Of a stretch of 64,000 bases of DNA, positions 34,620 through 43,568 are shown in pieces. The position numbers and the translations under genes were made by a program. The stretch is from Pseudomonas rhizophila (GTDB lineage Bacteria; Pseudomonadota; Gammaproteobacteria; Pseudomonadales; Pseudomonadaceae). Numbering within the stretch: position 1 is the first letter of the stretch; each line of letters opens with the position of its first letter. Below the pieces are notes generated by a model that did not search any database, had not been told where the DNA came from, and saw only the letters and a program-made list of their open reading frames with translations. The stretch spans positions 2,725,462-2,789,461 of the forward strand of contig NZ_CP024081.1 of assembly GCF_003033885.1 (NCBI RefSeq), written 5' to 3'.

Positions 34620-35450
34620 ATGGGCAGCATGCATCCCGTACAGGTGATCGCGGTGACCGGCGGCAAAGGTGGCGTCGGCAAGACTAACGTGTCAGTGAAC
34701 TTGTCCCTGGCTCTGGCAGAGCTTGGCCGACGAGTCATGCTGCTGGACGCCGACCTGGGCCTGGCGAACGTCGACGTGCTGCTGGGGCTCACGCCCAAGC
34801 GCACGCTGGCGGACGTGATAGAGGGCCGCTGCGAACTGCGCGACGTGCTGCTGCAAGGGCCGGGCGGGATTCGCATCGTGCCGGCTGCCTCGGGCACCCA
34901 GAGCATGGTTCACCTGACCCCGGCTCAACACGCCGGCCTGATCCAGGCCTTCAGCGACATCGGTGACAACCTCGATGTGCTGGTGATCGACACCGCTGCC
35001 GGTATCGGTGATTCGGTCGTCAGTTTCGTACGCGCTGCCCAGGAAGTCTTGCTGGTGGTCTGCGACGAACCGACGTCCATCACCGACGCCTATGCCCTGA
35101 TCAAGTTATTGAACCGTGACTACGGCATGAACCGCTTCCGCGTCCTGGCCAACATGGCCCAGAGCCCGCAGGAAGGTCGCAACCTGTTCGCCAAGTTGAC
35201 AAAGGTCACGGATCGTTTCCTGGACGTCGCCCTACAATACGTCGGCGCTGTGCCCTACGACGAAAGCGTACGCAAGGCCGTCCAGAAGCAACGTGCGGTT
35301 TATGAAGCCTTTCCCCGTTCCAAATGCGCACTGGCGTTCAAGGCTATTGCCCAGAAGGTTGATACCTGGCCACTGCCAGCCAACCCTCGCGGGCATCTGG
35401 AGTTTTTCGTCGAGCGTCTCGTGCAACAAACAGCAGGGCCCGTGTTATGA
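34620..35450 (+). CDS. fleN: FleN (FlhG), MinD-like ATPase controlling flagellar number
   Basis: 276 residues. The deviant Walker A GGKGGVGKT lies at residues 14-22, then LLDADLGLANVDVLLGL and VLVIDTAAGIGDSVVSFVRA. FleN binds FleQ and lowers its activity, keeping one or few polar flagella, and counteracts FlhF. The C-terminal PRGHLEFFVERLVQQ is the family's amphipathic end. The stop overlaps the fliA start (ATGA). Confidence 0.96.
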   Translation: MGSMHPVQVIAVTGGKGGVGKTNVSVNLSLALAELGRRVMLLDADLGLANVDVLLGLTPKRTLADVIEGRCELRDVLLQGPGGIRIVPAASGTQSMVHLTPAQHAGLIQAFSDIGDNLDVLVIDTAAGIGDSVVSFVRAAQEVLLVVCDEPTSITDAYALIKLLNRDYGMNRFRVLANMAQSPQEGRNLFAKLTKVTDRFLDVALQYVGAVPYDESVRKAVQKQRAVYEAFPRSKCALAFKAIAQKVDTWPLPANPRGHLEFFVERLVQQTAGPVL

Positions 35451-36190
35451 CAGCCAGCGGTTACAACCATCTCTACAAGAAATCGGCACGGGACGCCCAG
35501 TACGAATTGATTGAGCGATACGCGCCTCTGGTCAAGCGTATCGCCTATCACTTGCTGGCGCGGTTGCCGGCCAGTGTCCAGGTTGAAGACCTGATCCAGG
35601 CGGGCATGATCGGCCTGCTCGAAGTGTCGAACAAATACGACGCGAGCAAGGGCGCCAGTTTCGAGACCTATGCCGGTATTCGCATTCGCGGGGCGATGCT
35701 CGATGAAGTCCGTAAGGGTGATTGGGCGCCGCGTTCGGTGCATCGCAATACCCGCATGGTCAGTGACGCCATTCGCGCCATTGAAGCTAAAACCGGGCGT
35801 GACGCTAAAGATCACGAGGTTGCGGCCGAACTCCAATTGAGTCTCGATGATTATTACGGGATTTTGAACGATACCTTGGGCAGTCGCCTGTTCAGTTTCG
35901 ACGACCTGCTGCAGGACGGCGAACACGAAGGGCTGCACGAGGACGGCGCGAGTGCTCACATGGAGCCATCGCGTGACCTGGAAGATGAGCGTTTCCAGAG
36001 CGCGCTGGCGGATGCGATTGCCAATTTGCCGGAGCGTGAGCGACTGGTCTTGGCGCTGTACTACGACGAAGAGCTGAACCTCAAGGAAATCGGTGAGGTC
36101 CTGGGTGTCAGCGAATCGCGGGTCAGCCAGTTACACAGCCAGTGCGCGGCCCGTTTGCGGGGGCGTTTGGGGGAGTGGCGAGCGCGCTGA
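35447..36190 (+). CDS. fliA: FliA, flagellar sigma factor sigma-28
   Basis: 247 residues. Regions 2 (LVKRIAYHLLARLPASVQVE, DLIQAGMIGLLEVSNKYD, FETYAGIRIRGAMLDEVRKG), 3 (about 95-170) and 4 (LPERERLVLALYYDEELNLK, LGVSESRVSQLHSQCAARLR) are all present. It transcribes late genes such as fliC and fliS from the TAAAG-N14-GCCGATAA-type promoters seen in this window and is held by FlgM until the hook is complete. Overlaps fleN by 4 bases. Confidence 0.97.
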   Translation: MTASGYNHLYKKSARDAQYELIERYAPLVKRIAYHLLARLPASVQVEDLIQAGMIGLLEVSNKYDASKGASFETYAGIRIRGAMLDEVRKGDWAPRSVHRNTRMVSDAIRAIEAKTGRDAKDHEVAAELQLSLDDYYGILNDTLGSRLFSFDDLLQDGEHEGLHEDGASAHMEPSRDLEDERFQSALADAIANLPERERLVLALYYDEELNLKEIGEVLGVSESRVSQLHSQCAARLRGRLGEWRAR

Positions 36191-36192
36191 CA

Positions 36193-36210
36193 GCAGTGTG
36201 GGGACACTGC
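36193..36210. other. Perfect short hairpin after fliA
   Basis: GCAGTGT, loop GGGG, ACACTGC: a 7-base stem starting 3 bases after the fliA stop, without a T run. It could stabilise the fliA message 3' end; not a classic terminator. Confidence 0.45.
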
Positions 36211-36219
36211 GAACGAGGC

Positions 36220-36235
36220 TGGCCTGGCATGTGCT
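36220..36235 (+). promoter_or_regulatory. Weak sigma-54-like site before cheY
   Basis: TGGCCTGGCATGTGCT: GG 36221-36222, N10, GC 36233-36234, with TGGC intact and GTGCT in place of TTGCW. Spacing is exact but the rest is weak. I see no sigma-28 site in this gap. Confidence 0.3.
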
Positions 36236-36356
36236 GAGCCAGTCTTTCTCTGTTGTCCTCCAGACCGTTGTCGAGTGTTGTGCCGGATTGATTGAAATGG
36301 CGCGTTCAGGTGCTGGGCGCGTTTAAGACTGCTTGGAGGTCGAATTGGACAAGAAC

Positions 36357-36728
36357 ATGAAAATCCTCATCGTTGATGACTTCTCAACGATGCGGCGGAT
36401 CATAAAAAACCTGTTGCGTGACCTTGGGTTCACCAACACGGTCGAGGCCGACGATGGCACCACTGCCATTCCGGTTCTCAACAGCGGAAGCATCGACTTT
36501 CTGGTGACTGACTGGAACATGCCCGGCATGACCGGTATCGACTTGCTGCGCCATGTGCGCGCCGACGAAAAACTCAAGCACCTTCCGGTGCTGATGGTCA
36601 CTGCCGAAGCCAAGCGCGAGCAGATCATCGAAGCGGCCCAGGCCGGTGTGAACGGCTACGTGGTCAAACCCTTCACGGCCCAGGCGTTGAAAGAGAAGAT
36701 CGAAAAAATCTTCGAACGCATCGGTTAA
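36357..36728 (+). CDS. cheY: Chemotaxis response regulator CheY
   Basis: 123 residues from ATG 36357, the usual length. A single receiver domain: Asp7-Asp8 pair (ILIVDDFS), phospho-Asp52 ([12 protein letters not shown]), then [20 protein letters not shown] and the conserved Lys in VVKPF. CheY-P binds FliM to reverse rotation. An in-frame TTG at 36345 lies 5 bases behind GGAGGT and is better placed for ribosomes than the ATG, which would add four residues. Confidence 0.95.
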   Translation: MKILIVDDFSTMRRIIKNLLRDLGFTNTVEADDGTTAIPVLNSGSIDFLVTDWNMPGMTGIDLLRHVRADEKLKHLPVLMVTAEAKREQIIEAAQAGVNGYVVKPFTAQALKEKIEKIFERIG

Positions 36729-36746
36729 CGGCGCCACGGGGGAGCT

Positions 36747-37532
36747 ATGGATAACGAATCTTCAATGGGTGATTTCGAATCGACCCTGAAAAAACATGCC
36801 CGCGAACTGGTCGACAGCCTTGAGAAAGGCCGCTTTGGCGATGCGGTTCAAATGATCCATGAGCTCAACCAGACCCGTGACCGCGGTCTGTATCAGGAAG
36901 TGGGCAAGCTCACGCGTGAACTGCACAGCGCGATTGTCAATTTTCAGATCGATCCGAACATGCCGCAGGCCGAGGAGGTCTCGCAGATCACCGACGCGAC
37001 CGAGCGTCTGGGTTATGTGGTCAAGCTGACCGAGGCCGCGGCCAACCGCACCATGGACCTGGTGGAGAACGCAACGCCGCTGGTCAATGGCCTGAGCGAT
37101 GAAGCCCAGGCCTTGAGCACCGACTGGGGTCGCTTCATGCGGCGCGAAGTCGGGGCTGAAGAGTTTCGCGAGCTGGCCCGTCGGGTCGACGGTTTCCTGA
37201 CGCGCAGTAGCGCCGAGAACCGCGCCGTGGCGAGCAACCTCAACGACATTCTGCTGGCTCAGGACTATCAAGACCTGACCGGCCAGGTGATCAAGCGGGT
37301 GACCCAACTGGTCACCGAAGTGGAAAGCAACCTGCTCAAACTGGTGTTGATGGCCAGCCAGGTAGACCGCTTTGCAGGCATCGAACACGACCGTGAAGCG
37401 ATGCTCGCTGAAAAAGATCCACAAAAACATCTCTCTCAGGGTGAAGGTCCGCAAATTCATGCCGATAAAAGAGAAGACGTTGTGTCCGGTCAGGACGATG
37501 TGGACGATTTGCTGTCCAGCCTTGGATTTTAG
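36747..37532 (+). CDS. cheZ: CheY-P phosphatase CheZ
   Basis: 261 residues. A long helical hairpin protein. The dimer helices run through LGYVVKLTEAAANRTMDLVE; the active-site segment is LAQDYQDLTGQVIKRV, containing the catalytic Gln of DLTGQ. The C-terminal DDVDDLLSSLGF is the CheY-binding tail. It speeds loss of the CheY phosphate. A sigma-28-like sequence lies within its 3' end. Confidence 0.95.
   Translation: MDNESSMGDFESTLKKHARELVDSLEKGRFGDAVQMIHELNQTRDRGLYQEVGKLTRELHSAIVNFQIDPNMPQAEEVSQITDATERLGYVVKLTEAAANRTMDLVENATPLVNGLSDEAQALSTDWGRFMRREVGAEEFRELARRVDGFLTRSSAENRAVASNLNDILLAQDYQDLTGQVIKRVTQLVTEVESNLLKLVLMASQVDRFAGIEHDREAMLAEKDPQKHLSQGEGPQIHADKREDVVSGQDDVDDLLSSLGF
37442..37468 (+). promoter_or_regulatory. 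Candidate internal sigma-28 promoter for cheA
   Basis: TGAAGGTC (37442-37449), 11 bases, GCCGATAA (37461-37468). The -10 is perfect, the -35 matches 4/5 of TAAAG, and the spacing equals that before fliC and fliS. It lies in cheZ coding sequence, 92 bases before cheA, so it may be chance. Confidence 0.4.
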
Positions 37533-37559
37533 GTTTTAGACCTCTAGGAGCACCCATTA

Positions 37560-39824
37560 ATGAGCTTCGGCGCCGATGAAGAGATCCTTCAGGATTTCCT
37601 GGTTGAGGCCGGCGAGATTCTAGAGCAACTGTCCGAACAGCTGGTCGAGCTGGAAAGCCGACCTGATGATGCGGATCTGCTCAATGCAATTTTTCGCGGT
37701 TTCCACACTGTAAAAGGAGGCGCCGGCTTCCTCCAGCTCAATGAGCTGGTGGAGTGCTGTCACATTGCCGAAAACGTGTTCGACATCCTGCGCAAGGGTG
37801 AGCGTCGCGTTGACTCGGAATTGATGGACGTGGTGCTCGAAGCGCTGGATGCGGTCAACAGCATGTTCAGTGAAGTGCGCGAGCGCTCGCCGATCACCGC
37901 TGCTACGCCTGAGCTGCTCGCCGCGCTGTCGCGCCTGGCCGAGCCGCAGTCGGCTGACGAAGCTGCACCGGTAGCCGCGCCAGTGGTTGAGGAACCGGTC
38001 GCCGAGGAATCAGGCGACATCACCGATAACGAATTCGAACAACTGCTGGACTCGCTGAACGCCGTCAAGGCTCAAGCCCAGGCTCCGGCAGCGCCTGCTG
38101 CCCCGGCTGCGCCGGCCGCCGATGCCGCCGCCAGCGATGAAATCACCGACGCCGAGTTCGAGTCGCTGCTCGATCAGCTTCACGGCAAGGGCCAGTTCGC
38201 CGTGGATGCCGTCGCCCCCCCGAGTGCCCCGGCCGCCCCGAAAGCGGCGGGCGACAACTCCGATATCACCGACGATGAGTTCGAGGCTTTGCTCGATCAG
38301 TTGCACGGCAAGGGTAACTTCGCCGTGGACGCACTGGATTCGGCTATCGCCTCCGCGCCGACCCCAGCCAAGCCTGCCGCCGCAGCAGCGGGCAGCGACC
38401 TGATCAGCGATCACGAATTCGAATCACTGCTCGACGAACTGCACGGCAAGGGCAAGTTCAGCGAAGTCGGCACCGCCTCAACAGCCACTGCGCCTGCCGC
38501 CACTGCCACAGCGGCTGCGCCAGCGGAGAAGGCCGCGGCCAAACCCGCCGCCAAGGCACCGGAACCGAAGGCTGAGACACCCAAGCCTGCTGCCGCTGCC
38601 CCGGCGCCAGCCCGCGCACCGGCGGCCGCGCCGGCGGAAAAGCCGGCCAGCGAAGCCGAGACCACTGTACGGGTCGACACCGCTCGCCTGGACGAGATCA
38701 TGAACATGGTCGGCGAACTGGTGCTGGTGCGTAACCGCCTGGTGCGCCTGGGCCTCAACAGCCAGGACGAAGCCATGGCCAAGGCCGTGTCGAACCTGGA
38801 CGTGGTCACGGCTGACTTGCAGACGGCGGTCATGAAGACCCGGATGCAGCCGATCAAGAAAGTCTTCGGGCGCTTCCCGCGCCTGGTTCGCGACCTGGCA
38901 CGCCAGCTCAAGAAAGAAATCAACCTGGAACTAGTGGGCGAAGAGACCGACCTGGACAAGAACCTGGTCGAGGCTCTGGCCGATCCACTGGTCCACTTGG
39001 TGCGCAACGCGGTCGACCACGGTATCGAGTCGCCGCAAGAGCGCGAAGAGTCAGGCAAGCCCCGCAGCGGCAAGGTGGTATTGGCCGCCGAGCAGGAAGG
39101 CGACCACATCCTGCTGTCGATCTCCGACGACGGCAAAGGCATGGACCCGAACGTACTGCGCTCCATCGCGGTGAAGCGCGGTGTGATGGACAAGGATGCC
39201 GCCGACCGCCTGAGCGACACCGAGTGCTACAACCTGATCTTCGCCCCGGGGTTCTCGACCAAGACCGAGATTTCCGACGTGTCGGGCCGTGGCGTGGGCA
39301 TGGACGTGGTGAAAACCAAGATTTCCCAGCTCAACGGTTCGATCAACATCTACTCGACCAAGGGCCAGGGCTCGAAAATCGTCATCAAGGTCCCGCTGAC
39401 CCTGGCGATCATGCCGACCCTGATGGTGATGCTGGGCAACCAGGCATTCGCCTTCCCGCTGGTCAATGTCAACGAAATCTTCCACCTCGACCTGTCGCGC
39501 ACCAACGTGGTGGACGGCCAGGAAGTGGTGATCGTGCGGGACAAGGCACTGCCGCTGTTCTACCTCAAGCGCTGGCTGGTCAGCTCCGCCGCTCATGTCG
39601 AGCAGGGTGAAGGCCATGTGGTGATCCTTTCGGTGGGCACCCAGCGGATCGGCTTCGTCGTCGATCAGTTGGTGGGCCAGGAAGAAGTGGTCATCAAGCC
39701 GCTAGGCAAGATGCTCCAGGGCACCCCGGGCATGTCCGGCGCCACCATCACCGGCGACGGTCGCATCGCGTTGATTCTCGATGTGCCAAGCATGCTCAAG
39801 CGTTACGCCGCACGGCGTATTTGA
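37560..39824 (+). CDS. cheA: Chemotaxis histidine kinase CheA with repeated linker motif
   Basis: 754 residues. The P1 Hpt domain has phospho-His49 (FRGFHTVKGGAGF). A long Ala/Pro-rich region (about 140-370) contains four copies of a helical block, D-I/L-T/S-D-x-EFE-x-LLD-x-L, at about residues 151, 193, 233 and 279, three of them with LHGKG. Then come P3 dimerisation (about 375-440, TARLDEIMNMVGELVLVRNR), P4 HATPase (HLVRNAVDHGIES; SDDGKGMDP; GRGVGMDVV) and the P5 CheW-like domain (about 610-750). CheA passes phosphate to CheY and CheB. No clear P2 CheY-docking domain is visible; the repeats occupy its place. Confidence 0.96.
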   Translation: MSFGADEEILQDFLVEAGEILEQLSEQLVELESRPDDADLLNAIFRGFHTVKGGAGFLQLNELVECCHIAENVFDILRKGERRVDSELMDVVLEALDAVNSMFSEVRERSPITAATPELLAALSRLAEPQSADEAAPVAAPVVEEPVAEESGDITDNEFEQLLDSLNAVKAQAQAPAAPAAPAAPAADAAASDEITDAEFESLLDQLHGKGQFAVDAVAPPSAPAAPKAAGDNSDITDDEFEALLDQLHGKGNFAVDALDSAIASAPTPAKPAAAAAGSDLISDHEFESLLDELHGKGKFSEVGTASTATAPAATATAAAPAEKAAAKPAAKAPEPKAETPKPAAAAPAPARAPAAAPAEKPASEAETTVRVDTARLDEIMNMVGELVLVRNRLVRLGLNSQDEAMAKAVSNLDVVTADLQTAVMKTRMQPIKKVFGRFPRLVRDLARQLKKEINLELVGEETDLDKNLVEALADPLVHLVRNAVDHGIESPQEREESGKPRSGKVVLAAEQEGDHILLSISDDGKGMDPNVLRSIAVKRGVMDKDAADRLSDTECYNLIFAPGFSTKTEISDVSGRGVGMDVVKTKISQLNGSINIYSTKGQGSKIVIKVPLTLAIMPTLMVMLGNQAFAFPLVNVNEIFHLDLSRTNVVDGQEVVIVRDKALPLFYLKRWLVSSAAHVEQGEGHVVILSVGTQRIGFVVDQLVGQEEVVIKPLGKMLQGTPGMSGATITGDGRIALILDVPSMLKRYAARRI

Positions 39825-39872
39825 TTCTGGAGGGGCGCGGCCCGCAGCCGCGTCTCGTCTAACGGAGTGTTT

Positions 39873-40991
39873 ATGGTAGTTAAAGTCCTGGTGGTGGACG
39901 ATTCGGGGTTTTTCCGCCGCCGCGTCTCGGAAATTCTCTCGGCGGACCCGAGTATTCAGGTCGTCGGTACGGCGACCAACGGCAAAGAGGCAATCGATCA
40001 GGCGCTGGCGCTCAAGCCGGACGTGATCACCATGGACTACGAGATGCCGATGATGGATGGCATCACGGCGGTGCGGCATATCATGCAGCGCTGCCCGACC
40101 CCAGTATTGATGTTCTCCTCCCTGACCCATGAAGGCGCCCGGGTGACCCTCGATGCGCTGGACGCCGGGGCGGTGGATTTCCTGCCGAAAAATTTCGAAG
40201 ACATTTCGCGCAACCCCGACAAGGTTCGGCAGTTGCTGTGTGAGAAGGTCCACAGTATTTCCCGCAGCAACCGGCGTGTCGGTGCCTATAGCATACCTGC
40301 GCCAGCGCCTGCACCAGCCCCGGCTTCATCGGGCAGCTTCAATCCGGCCCCAGCGCGCAGTGCCCCGGCCCCAGCGCCAGCTCGTTCCGCGCCCGCCAGT
40401 ACGTCATCGTCGCCGGCCCCCAAGCGCAAAGCCTACAAACTGGTCGCTATTGGTACGTCCACCGGCGGCCCGGTGGCGTTGCAGCGGGTCCTGACCCAGT
40501 TGCCGGCCAACTTTCCGGCGCCGATCGTGCTGATCCAGCATATGCCCGCGGCCTTCACCAAGGCGTTCGCCGAGCGTCTGGACAAGCTGTGTCGTATCAG
40601 CGTCAAGGAGGCCGAGGATGGCGACATCCTGCGTCCGGGCCTGGCGCTGTTGGCGCCAGGCGGCAAGCAGATGATGATCGATGGTCGCGGCGCGGTGAAA
40701 ATCCTGCCCGGCGATGAGCGGCTCAATTACAAACCGTGCGTGGACATCACTTTCGGCTCCGCCGCTAAATCCTACGGCGACAAAGTTCTGGCGGTGGTGC
40801 TCACCGGCATGGGCGCCGACGGTCGCGAAGGCGCGCGCCTGCTCAAGCAGGGCGGCAGCGCCATTTGGGCCCAGGATGAAGCCAGTTGCGTGATCTATGG
40901 CATGCCGATGGCGATTGTCAAAGCGGATCTGGCCGACGCGGTGTACGGGCTGGACGACATCGGTAGACACCTGGTCGAGGCGTGCCTGTAA
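39873..40991 (+). CDS. cheB: CheB, protein-glutamate methylesterase/response regulator
   Basis: 372 residues from ATG 39873 with CGGAG close upstream; GTG 39867 is less likely. A receiver domain with phospho-Asp55 ([13 protein letters not shown]), an Ala/Pro/Ser linker (about 140-185) and a C-terminal methylesterase with the catalytic triad: Ser in [11 protein letters not shown], His in [13 protein letters not shown] and Asp in [15 protein letters not shown]. It removes methyl groups from chemoreceptors. The last base overlaps the motC ATG. Confidence 0.95.
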   Translation: MVVKVLVVDDSGFFRRRVSEILSADPSIQVVGTATNGKEAIDQALALKPDVITMDYEMPMMDGITAVRHIMQRCPTPVLMFSSLTHEGARVTLDALDAGAVDFLPKNFEDISRNPDKVRQLLCEKVHSISRSNRRVGAYSIPAPAPAPAPASSGSFNPAPARSAPAPAPARSAPASTSSSPAPKRKAYKLVAIGTSTGGPVALQRVLTQLPANFPAPIVLIQHMPAAFTKAFAERLDKLCRISVKEAEDGDILRPGLALLAPGGKQMMIDGRGAVKILPGDERLNYKPCVDITFGSAAKSYGDKVLAVVLTGMGADGREGARLLKQGGSAIWAQDEASCVIYGMPMAIVKADLADAVYGLDDIGRHLVEACL

Positions 40992-41731
40992 TGGATGTGC
41001 TCAGCCTGATCGGCATCATCATGGCGTTCGTCGCCATTATTGGTGGCAATTACCTGGAAGGCGGTCACCTGGGGGCCTTGGCCAACGGCCCGGCGGCGTT
41101 GATCGTGATCGGCGGCACCGTGGGCGCGGCGCTGTTGCAGTCGCCCATGAGCGCCTTCAAGCGCGCCATGCAGGTGCTCATCTGGATTCTGTTCCCGCCG
41201 CGCGTCGACCTGGCCGGGGGCATCGACCGCGTGGTGAACTGGAGCCTGACCGCCCGCAAGGAAGGTTTGCTGGGTCTGGAAGGGGTGGCCGACGCCGAGC
41301 CCGACAACTACTCGCGCAAAGGCCTGCAACTGTTGGTGGACGGCGCTGAGCCGGAAGCCATCCGCAGCATCCTGGAAGTGGATTTCTACACCCAGGAAAG
41401 CCGTGACATCGAAGCAGCCAAAGTCTTTGAAAGCATGGGTGGCTATGCGCCGACCATCGGCATCATCGGTGCGGTGATGGGCCTGATCCACGTGATGGGC
41501 AACCTGGCCGATCCGTCGCAACTGGGCAGTGGTATCGCCGTGGCTTTCGTCGCGACCATTTATGGTGTGGCCAGTGCCAACCTGGTGCTGCTGCCGATCG
41601 CCGCCAAGCTCAAGTCCATTGCTTTGCGCCAGTCGCGTTATCGCGAAATGTTGCTGGAAGGGATCCTGTCGATCGCCGAAGGTGAAAACCCGCGTTCCAT
41701 TGAGTTGAAGCTTCAGGGCTTCATGGACTGA
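40991..41731 (+). CDS. motC: MotC, MotA-like flagellar stator subunit
   Basis: 246 residues from ATG 40991. A four-helix membrane protein: LIGIIMAFVAIIGGNYLEGG, GPAALIVIGGTVGAALLQ and the paired C-terminal helices YAPTIGIIGAVMGLIHVMGN and IAVAFVATIYGVASANLVLL. It pairs with MotD as the second Pseudomonas stator set (MotAB being elsewhere), conducting protons to drive FliG. The start overlaps the cheB stop. Confidence 0.93.
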   Translation: MDVLSLIGIIMAFVAIIGGNYLEGGHLGALANGPAALIVIGGTVGAALLQSPMSAFKRAMQVLIWILFPPRVDLAGGIDRVVNWSLTARKEGLLGLEGVADAEPDNYSRKGLQLLVDGAEPEAIRSILEVDFYTQESRDIEAAKVFESMGGYAPTIGIIGAVMGLIHVMGNLADPSQLGSGIAVAFVATIYGVASANLVLLPIAAKLKSIALRQSRYREMLLEGILSIAEGENPRSIELKLQGFMD

Positions 41732-41746
41732 TGGGAGACATGGAAA

Positions 41747-42631
41747 ATGGCACGTCGCAGGCATCGTGAAGAACACGTCAACCATGAACGCTGGCTCGTC
41801 TCTTACGCCGACTTCATCACGCTGCTGTTCGCTTTTTTCGTGGTCATGTATTCGATCTCTTCGGTCAACGAAGGCAAGTACAAGGTTATTTCCGAGGCGC
41901 TGATCGGCGTGTTTACCGACTCCGACCGCGCCCTCAAGCCCATCCCCATTGGTGATGAGCGGCCCAAGACCACCACGCCTGCCAAACCGCTGGTCAGGGA
42001 CTCCGAGCAGGTCGATGCCGGTATCGCTGGCGGCAGCGATCCGTTGAAAAGCATTGCCGATGATATCAGCGCGGCGTTTGGTGATCTGATCAGCTCCAAT
42101 CAGATGACCGTGCGCGGCAACGAGTTGTGGGTTGAGATCGAACTCAATTCCAGCCTGTTGTTTGGCAGCGGCGATGCCATGCCCAGCGACATGGCGTTCA
42201 ACATCATCGATAAAGTGGCCGCGATCCTCAGGCCTTTCGACAACCCGATCCACGTAGAAGGCTTCACTGACGACCAGCCGATTCGCACTGCGCAGTACCC
42301 GACCAACTGGGAACTGTCCTCGGCGCGTTCGGCGAGCATCGTGCGCATGCTCGCGATGCAGGGCGTAAACCCCGGTCGGCTGGCGTCGGTGGGCTATGGT
42401 GAATTCCAGCCGGTGGCCAACAATGCCACCGCCGAGGGGAGGGCGCGCAACCGGCGAGTGGTGTTGGTGGTGTCGCGCAACCTTGAGGTGCGCCGCAGCC
42501 TGACCGGGACCGGCACGGCCCATGCAACACCGGATGCGGCATTGAAGCGTGCTGGCACACAAACTGCACCGACCCAGCCCAAGTCGCCGGGAAGACAGAG
42601 CGCCGTCAATTCTCCGTCACCCGCTTTATAA
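41747..42631 (+). CDS. motD: MotD, MotB-like flagellar stator subunit
   Basis: 294 residues. A basic N terminus, one membrane helix (about 20-40) with the proton-binding Asp22 in SYADFITLLFAFFVVMYSIS, a periplasmic linker and a C-terminal OmpA/MotB peptidoglycan-binding domain (about 135-245: IHVEGFTDDQPIRTAQYPTN and NWELSSARSASIVRMLAMQG). A disordered 40-residue tail follows. ATG 41747 lies 15 bases after motC. Confidence 0.94.
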   Translation: MARRRHREEHVNHERWLVSYADFITLLFAFFVVMYSISSVNEGKYKVISEALIGVFTDSDRALKPIPIGDERPKTTTPAKPLVRDSEQVDAGIAGGSDPLKSIADDISAAFGDLISSNQMTVRGNELWVEIELNSSLLFGSGDAMPSDMAFNIIDKVAAILRPFDNPIHVEGFTDDQPIRTAQYPTNWELSSARSASIVRMLAMQGVNPGRLASVGYGEFQPVANNATAEGRARNRRVVLVVSRNLEVRRSLTGTGTAHATPDAALKRAGTQTAPTQPKSPGRQSAVNSPSPAL

Positions 42632-42680
42632 CCGAGCTATTTCTCGGTCGAGCCTTTATCGACCGGGAGGAACAATCCGA

Positions 42681-43472
42681 ATGAGAGTCTGGGCAGTCGC
42701 CAATCAAAAAGGTGGTGTGGGTAAAACCACATCTTCCATCGCTTTAGCCGGATTGCTGGCCGAGGCGGGCAAGCGCGTGGTCATGGTCGATCTGGACCCC
42801 CACGGCTCGATGACCAGCTACTTTGGTTACGATCCCGACAGTCTGGAGCACAGCAACTACGACCTGTTCCTGCACAAGGGCGGTGTGCCCGAAGGCTTGC
42901 CGGGGCAGTTGCTGCTGTCCACCAGCGATGAGCGGATTTCCCTGTTGCCATCCAGCACCGCCCTGGCGACCCTGGAACGGCAGTCCCCGGGACAAAGCGG
43001 TCTGGGCTTGGTGATCGCCAAGAGTCTGGCGCAACTGTGGCAGGATTTCGATTACGCGATCATCGACAGCCCGCCGCTGCTTGGCGTGCTGATGGTCAAC
43101 GCCTTGGCGGCCAGCCAGCAACTAGTTATCCCGGTGCAGACCGAGCATCTGGCAGTCAAGGGCCTGGAGCGCATGGTCAATACCCTGGCGATGATCAACC
43201 GCTCACGCAAGCAATCGTTGGCCTTCAACATCGTGCCGACCCTGTTTGATCGTCGCACCCAGGCGTCCCTGGGCACCCTGCGCGTGCTACGGGACATGTA
43301 CCCGGATGACATCTGGCAAGGCTACATTCCGGTCGACACGCGTTTGCGTGACGCCAGCCGTGCCGGTGTGACCCCTTCGCAATTCGATGGCAAGAGCCGC
43401 GGCGTGCTGGCCTACCGGGCGCTGCTCAAGCACCTGCTGGCCCAGCAGCTCGTTTCGCAGCAGGTGGCTTAA
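42681..43472 (+). CDS. parC: ParC, ParA/MinD-type ATPase for polar placement of chemotaxis arrays
   Basis: 263 residues from ATG 42681 behind GGGAGGAA; the longer frame from 42549 overlaps motD. The Walker A of the ParA type is QKGGVGKTTS (9-18); VMVDLDPHGSMTSYFGYD and YAIIDSPPLLGVLMVNALAA follow. Its place between motD and a CheW-domain protein matches ParC, described in Vibrio and P. aeruginosa (PA1462), which with ParP gathers chemotaxis proteins at the pole. Function by context. Confidence 0.85.
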   Translation: MRVWAVANQKGGVGKTTSSIALAGLLAEAGKRVVMVDLDPHGSMTSYFGYDPDSLEHSNYDLFLHKGGVPEGLPGQLLLSTSDERISLLPSSTALATLERQSPGQSGLGLVIAKSLAQLWQDFDYAIIDSPPLLGVLMVNALAASQQLVIPVQTEHLAVKGLERMVNTLAMINRSRKQSLAFNIVPTLFDRRTQASLGTLRVLRDMYPDDIWQGYIPVDTRLRDASRAGVTPSQFDGKSRGVLAYRALLKHLLAQQLVSQQVA

Positions 43473-43515
43473 GGTGACGAGGCTTACCAAAGGCATTGCA
43501 CTCGCTTGTGAGCGC

Positions 43516-43543
43516 TCAAGTCCAGGCGCATACATGCCGATAA
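43516..43543 (+). promoter_or_regulatory. Candidate sigma-28 promoter before parP
   Basis: TCAAGTCC (43516-43523), 12 bases, then a perfect GCCGATAA (43536-43543). The spacer is one base longer than before fliC and fliS. It ends 25 bases before the parP start, in the 96-base gap after parC. Confidence 0.5.
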
Positions 43544-43568
43544 CCTTTTCAAGTGGCGCACTGTTCCC

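Noticed and set aside
39224..39610. 128-codon + strand frame inside cheA
   Set aside because: Out-of-frame shadow of the CheA kinase domain.
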